Shown here: one piece after another, positions 37,378-39,995 of the stretch
How positions within the stretch are numbered: the stretch's first letter is position 1
Layout: every line of letters begins with the position of its first letter
Source: Methanobacteriota archaeon
GTDB taxonomy: Archaea; Thermoplasmatota; Poseidoniia; Poseidoniales; Poseidoniaceae
DNA length: 39,995 nt
Direction of reading: 5' to 3'
Assembly (NCBI GenBank): GCA_002689345.1
Contig: NZFU01000016.1
Coordinates: forward strand, 1-39,995
Position numbers and translations under genes: made by a program
The notes under the pieces: model-generated
Databases searched by the model: none
The model's input: only the letters and a program-made list of their open reading frames with translations
Told to the model about the DNA's origin: nothing

Positions 37378-38658
37378 TTGGAAAGGGTGAGCGCGACACG
37401 GCGCATGGAGGAGGGGCTACTTGCAGATGTGCGGGGCGAGAATATTCCCTCATTGGTTCCTCAAAACGAGGATTTGACCCATGTTTTGAATGTCCTAAGT
37501 ACCGGCGGTTATGGCGTATGGGTAGTCGGTGGTGCTGTCAGAGATTGCATATTGGGAAAAATACCCAATGAATACGACATATGTACCACTGCAACCCCTG
37601 AACAGGTAATCGAATCATTCGAAGATACGATTCCTACAGGTGAAAGGTTTGGAACAATCACAGTGAAATCTGGCAAATCTATGTTCGAAGTAACCACATT
37701 ACGTACAGAAACAGGTTACGGAGATGGTAGAAGACCCGATGTTGTAGAGTGGGGTTCTAGCCTTGAAACCGATTTATCTCGTAGAGATTTTACAATGAAT
37801 GCTATGGCTTATGATTGTGCAAGAGAGTTATTGCATGACCCATTTGGAGGAAGAAATGACCTCTTGGATGGTAATTTACGTGCAGTGGGTAATGCTAGCC
37901 AGCGTTTATCGGAAGATGGATTGCGAATAATGCGTGCATATCGATTCATGGATCGTCAAGAAAAAGGCATTTGGTTGCCTGATAATGATTTATCAGCTGC
38001 TTTAATTGACAACCGTGCTATGCTAACCTTAGTTTCAATTGAGAGAATTTGGAATGAATTGGAACGGATTATACTAGGTAAAAATGCAGGAATTGTACTT
38101 TCTCGAATGAATAAGGATGGGGTACTACCGGCCATTATAGGATATCCATTGGCAATCAATGCTTTCGAATTAGTTTCTAAATTGTCCGCCGATTTAGAAG
38201 CGAGAATTGCGATATTATTTTCAAATCTAAAGTCAGAAGAAATAACTGAAATCTTGAAGCGATTAAAGGTCTCAGGTAAGACTCTTTCAAGATCTAAACA
38301 CCTACATTTCTTGATTCGTAACACTCCTTCTAAAAACGATTTACGCCTCTATAGAAACACAGTCTCAGATGAAGTAAAGACGCATGCATCATTACTGAAT
38401 GCAATCGGTGAAGATACTTCATTAATCATAAAGTCACTAAAATATCCAACTAGTCTAGAATGTTTGATCGATGGAGAATGGTTGATGAAAAAAACTGGTT
38501 TGAACCCTGGTCCTAAATTGGGTAGACTCAAGGATTGGTTATTCAGAATACAAATCGAGAGGGGTTACAAAGAAGTTGAACAAATGGAAACTGCACTATG
38601 CACCATTCCTTGGAGTCATGGAGACCCTACTCAATGGCCTAAACCAAAATGGCCATGA
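37378..38658 (+). CDS. cca: Class II (bacterial-type) CCA tRNA nucleotidyltransferase
   Basis: Adds CCA to tRNA 3' ends, or acts as a poly(A) polymerase of the same superfamily. Motif A is 'VGGAVRDCILG' (50-60) with the metal pair E65-Y-D67, motif B is 'RRDFTMNAMA', and 'EDGLRIMRAYRF' and 'SIERIWNELERI' are the template-base and body motifs. The first metal ligand is Glu where family members usually have Asp. The C-terminal tail ('PWSHGDPTQWPKPKWP') is unfamiliar. The called start is TTG 37378, but ATG 37405 (residue 10) is also possible. Canonical archaeal CCA enzymes are class I and unrelated in body, so this gene was probably acquired from bacteria. Confidence 0.8.
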   Translation: MERVSATRRMEEGLLADVRGENIPSLVPQNEDLTHVLNVLSTGGYGVWVVGGAVRDCILGKIPNEYDICTTATPEQVIESFEDTIPTGERFGTITVKSGKSMFEVTTLRTETGYGDGRRPDVVEWGSSLETDLSRRDFTMNAMAYDCARELLHDPFGGRNDLLDGNLRAVGNASQRLSEDGLRIMRAYRFMDRQEKGIWLPDNDLSAALIDNRAMLTLVSIERIWNELERIILGKNAGIVLSRMNKDGVLPAIIGYPLAINAFELVSKLSADLEARIAILFSNLKSEEITEILKRLKVSGKTLSRSKHLHFLIRNTPSKNDLRLYRNTVSDEVKTHASLLNAIGEDTSLIIKSLKYPTSLECLIDGEWLMKKTGLNPGPKLGRLKDWLFRIQIERGYKEVEQMETALCTIPWSHGDPTQWPKPKWP

Positions 38659-38697
38659 TGCCCACAAATTATTGAGTGAACCTCTACTCGTCAGTTT

Positions 38698-39995
38698 ATG
38701 CCCGAAGCCAATTCAAAAGGTGGATTCCTATCATACACTGGTGGTATTTTGATGTTAATGGGATTTGTCGCAATGATTTCAGGAGTACCTGGACTTGGTT
38801 TTCCTTGCTGCGTAATAGGGATATTTGCATTGATTGGTTCTGCAATATCCTCTGCTAATTCATCATTTAATTCAGGTGAAGGAAAGATGGTACTCAAACA
38901 AGATTCTACCGGCCAATGGAATTGGATGTCTGAAGGCGCCAATCAAAGCACTCCTCAAAACAATGCTTCGATGTATAATGAGCAATCATCGCAAATAATG
39001 GCCAGAGTTATTCAAGAGGTTAGAGGTGGTAAAACATTAGATCAGTTAGAGCCTTCAGAGTTAGACATCCTCTCTAGTGCTTATGGCATCGATAGTGGTT
39101 CGAAGTCACAAAAGATCGAAGCACTTCATAATTCAGATATGGCGCGCATGGGTCTCAAAATTGGTGCTGTTGCTGCTGCTGGAGGAATTGGAGCAGTCGG
39201 TGCAGCACATATTGTCAAGAAGGGACGAGAAAGAGCAATCCAGAGAGCAGAGGAACTTCGTGAAGAAGGTCGTGCAAAATTGCAAGAGAATATTGAGCAA
39301 GGCAAGAACAAGATAAATTCTAAATTACCTACCAATGAGTCTGGAGAAACTGCTACTGAAGTAGGACAGAACATTGTAATGGAACAGATTTCTAATACGA
39401 TTAGAGAAAAGAATCTAACACCAACTATTCTAATGCAGATTGCAGATGTCGATAAAGATGGAAAATTAGACCCCCTTGAAATTTCAGGGGCACTTTCTAC
39501 TGCAATCGGCTTCGCAGTGCCCGCATTCATAGTCAGTGATGCTATCAAAGATTTTGATTTAAACAAGGATGGAAAATTAGACCATGGAGAACTAAAACTA
39601 CTATGGGCAAAATTAGGATTTGAAGAAGAACAAGAAACTGAATTCAGTGATGATGAAATTGATAACGTCCTAGAAGAGGTTGCCGAAGAAGACCCAGAAG
39701 AAGTAGATATTACTACTGAGGAAACTGAAGTCGAAACCGCTGAAGTGGCTGAAGTTGAAGCGGTAGCAGAAGAGGAATCTACTGCAGAGGATTCACCTGA
39801 ACAAATTGAATCTGAGGTTCCTGAAGAGGTTACTATTACAGAAATTGAAACCCAAAGCGGTGAACTAAGCGATGGAATCGATACTAAATTCGAAGAATTA
39901 ATTCTTGAGATGGAAGGTGCTAGGTTCTCTAGTGAAAGAAAGAAGTTGATGGAGAAGCAGGTTAGCGAGTTCCTAGTTCAGATCCGCATTCAAAA
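38698..39995 (+). CDS. EF-hand membrane protein, truncated by window edge
   Basis: An open frame with no stop runs from ATG 38698 to the window end, more than 432 codons. Two membrane segments lie near residues 11-31 and 36-52. A glycine/alanine-rich hydrophobic stretch (about 150-172) precedes a charged helix. Two EF-hand loops follow: 'DVDKDGKLDPLE' (250-261) and 'DLNKDGKLDHGE' (287-298), both with the D-x-(D/N)-x-D-G-x-(I/L)-x-x-x-E calcium pattern. Then comes a long acidic, Glu/Val-rich region (320-400) and a helical end. It is probably a calcium-binding membrane protein. An AT-rich AAATTATTG at 38666-38674 sits about 24-32 bases before the ATG, so a leaderless mRNA is possible. Confidence 0.72.
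   Translation, partial: MPEANSKGGFLSYTGGILMLMGFVAMISGVPGLGFPCCVIGIFALIGSAISSANSSFNSGEGKMVLKQDSTGQWNWMSEGANQSTPQNNASMYNEQSSQIMARVIQEVRGGKTLDQLEPSELDILSSAYGIDSGSKSQKIEALHNSDMARMGLKIGAVAAAGGIGAVGAAHIVKKGRERAIQRAEELREEGRAKLQENIEQGKNKINSKLPTNESGETATEVGQNIVMEQISNTIREKNLTPTILMQIADVDKDGKLDPLEISGALSTAIGFAVPAFIVSDAIKDFDLNKDGKLDHGELKLLWAKLGFEEEQETEFSDDEIDNVLEEVAEEDPEEVDITTEETEVETAEVAEVEAVAEEESTAEDSPEQIESEVPEEVTITEIETQSGELSDGIDTKFEELILEMEGARFSSERKKLMEKQVSEFLVQIRIQ

Noticed and set aside
39126-39566. Minus-strand open frame of 146 codons at the right edge
   Set aside because: It is antisense to the EF-hand gene, whose two calcium loops show the plus frame is the coding one.

Overview
The window reads as a gene-dense stretch of an archaeal chromosome, most likely a marine planktonic euryarchaeon of the Poseidoniales (Marine Group II) type or a close Thermoplasmatota relative. 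The archaeal signature comes from a euryarchaeal RPA with a C-x2-C...C-x2-H zinc finger and its RPA-associated partner, a Hel308 helicase followed by a Cgi121-like KEOPS subunit, an archaeal TadC-type pilus membrane protein, an HTH_10 (bacterio-opsin-activator type) regulator, a DUF2085 protein and a SerK/ParB-like protein. It is mixed with bacterial-type genes (gyrB-gyrA, a class II CCA-adding enzyme) and large secreted, acidic, PKD-bearing or membrane-anchored peptidases, which are common in marine group II archaea. The taxonomic assignment is an inference. I see no rRNA, tRNA, CRISPR array, insertion sequence or integrase.

Layout. (1) 1-9776, all minus: hel308 -> cgi121 -> tldD -> pmbA(tldE), then a probable poly-T terminator, then rpa -> rpa-associated gene -> an unknown 117-aa protein -> tadC-like -> a second gene cut by the window edge. 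(2) 9861-10502 plus: a TerB-like membrane protein, convergent with a minus operon thioesterase -> SprT-like protease -> secreted/membrane protein (13599-10499). (3) 13629-14924 plus: an M14-type deacylase, convergent with a LeuA-like synthase that lies behind gyrB-gyrA (20949-14919, minus). (4) 21282-22076 plus: type I 3-dehydroquinate dehydratase, convergent with a minus pair of surface proteins, the 1388-residue PKD metallopeptidase and a small anchored protein (27297-22073). (5) 27387-30853 plus: M28 peptidase, a carboxypeptidase-regulatory-like membrane protein and an unusual thymidylate kinase fusion. (6) 31671-36924 plus: a membrane protein, HTH_10 regulator, degenerate isoaspartyl-methyltransferase-like protein, HEAT-repeat protein and M61 peptidase, flanked by minus DUF2085 and SerK-like genes. 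(7) 37378-end plus: class II CCA-adding enzyme and an EF-hand membrane protein that runs off the window.

The layout is compact. All five convergent junctions have stop codons that overlap (by 4, 6 and 4 bases) or abut exactly, while many starts carry a GGTG-type Shine-Dalgarno about five bases upstream. That spacing was used here to correct several starts. At least one gene (M28 peptidase, ATG at 27387) looks leaderless, with a TATA-like element 23-31 bases upstream.

The observations most worth pursuing are: a GC-rich hairpin that buries the ribosome-binding site of the 22073-23080 secreted protein; a perfect 9-bp inverted repeat between cgi121 and tldD; a thymidylate kinase that lacks the Walker A Ser/Thr and carries a 240-residue C-terminal extension with a possible winged helix; a bacterial-type CCA-adding enzyme in an archaeon; the five-gene set 31671-36924 built round a methyltransferase-like protein without its SAM glycine motif; and the unplaced 117-aa protein between the RPA operon and pilus genes.
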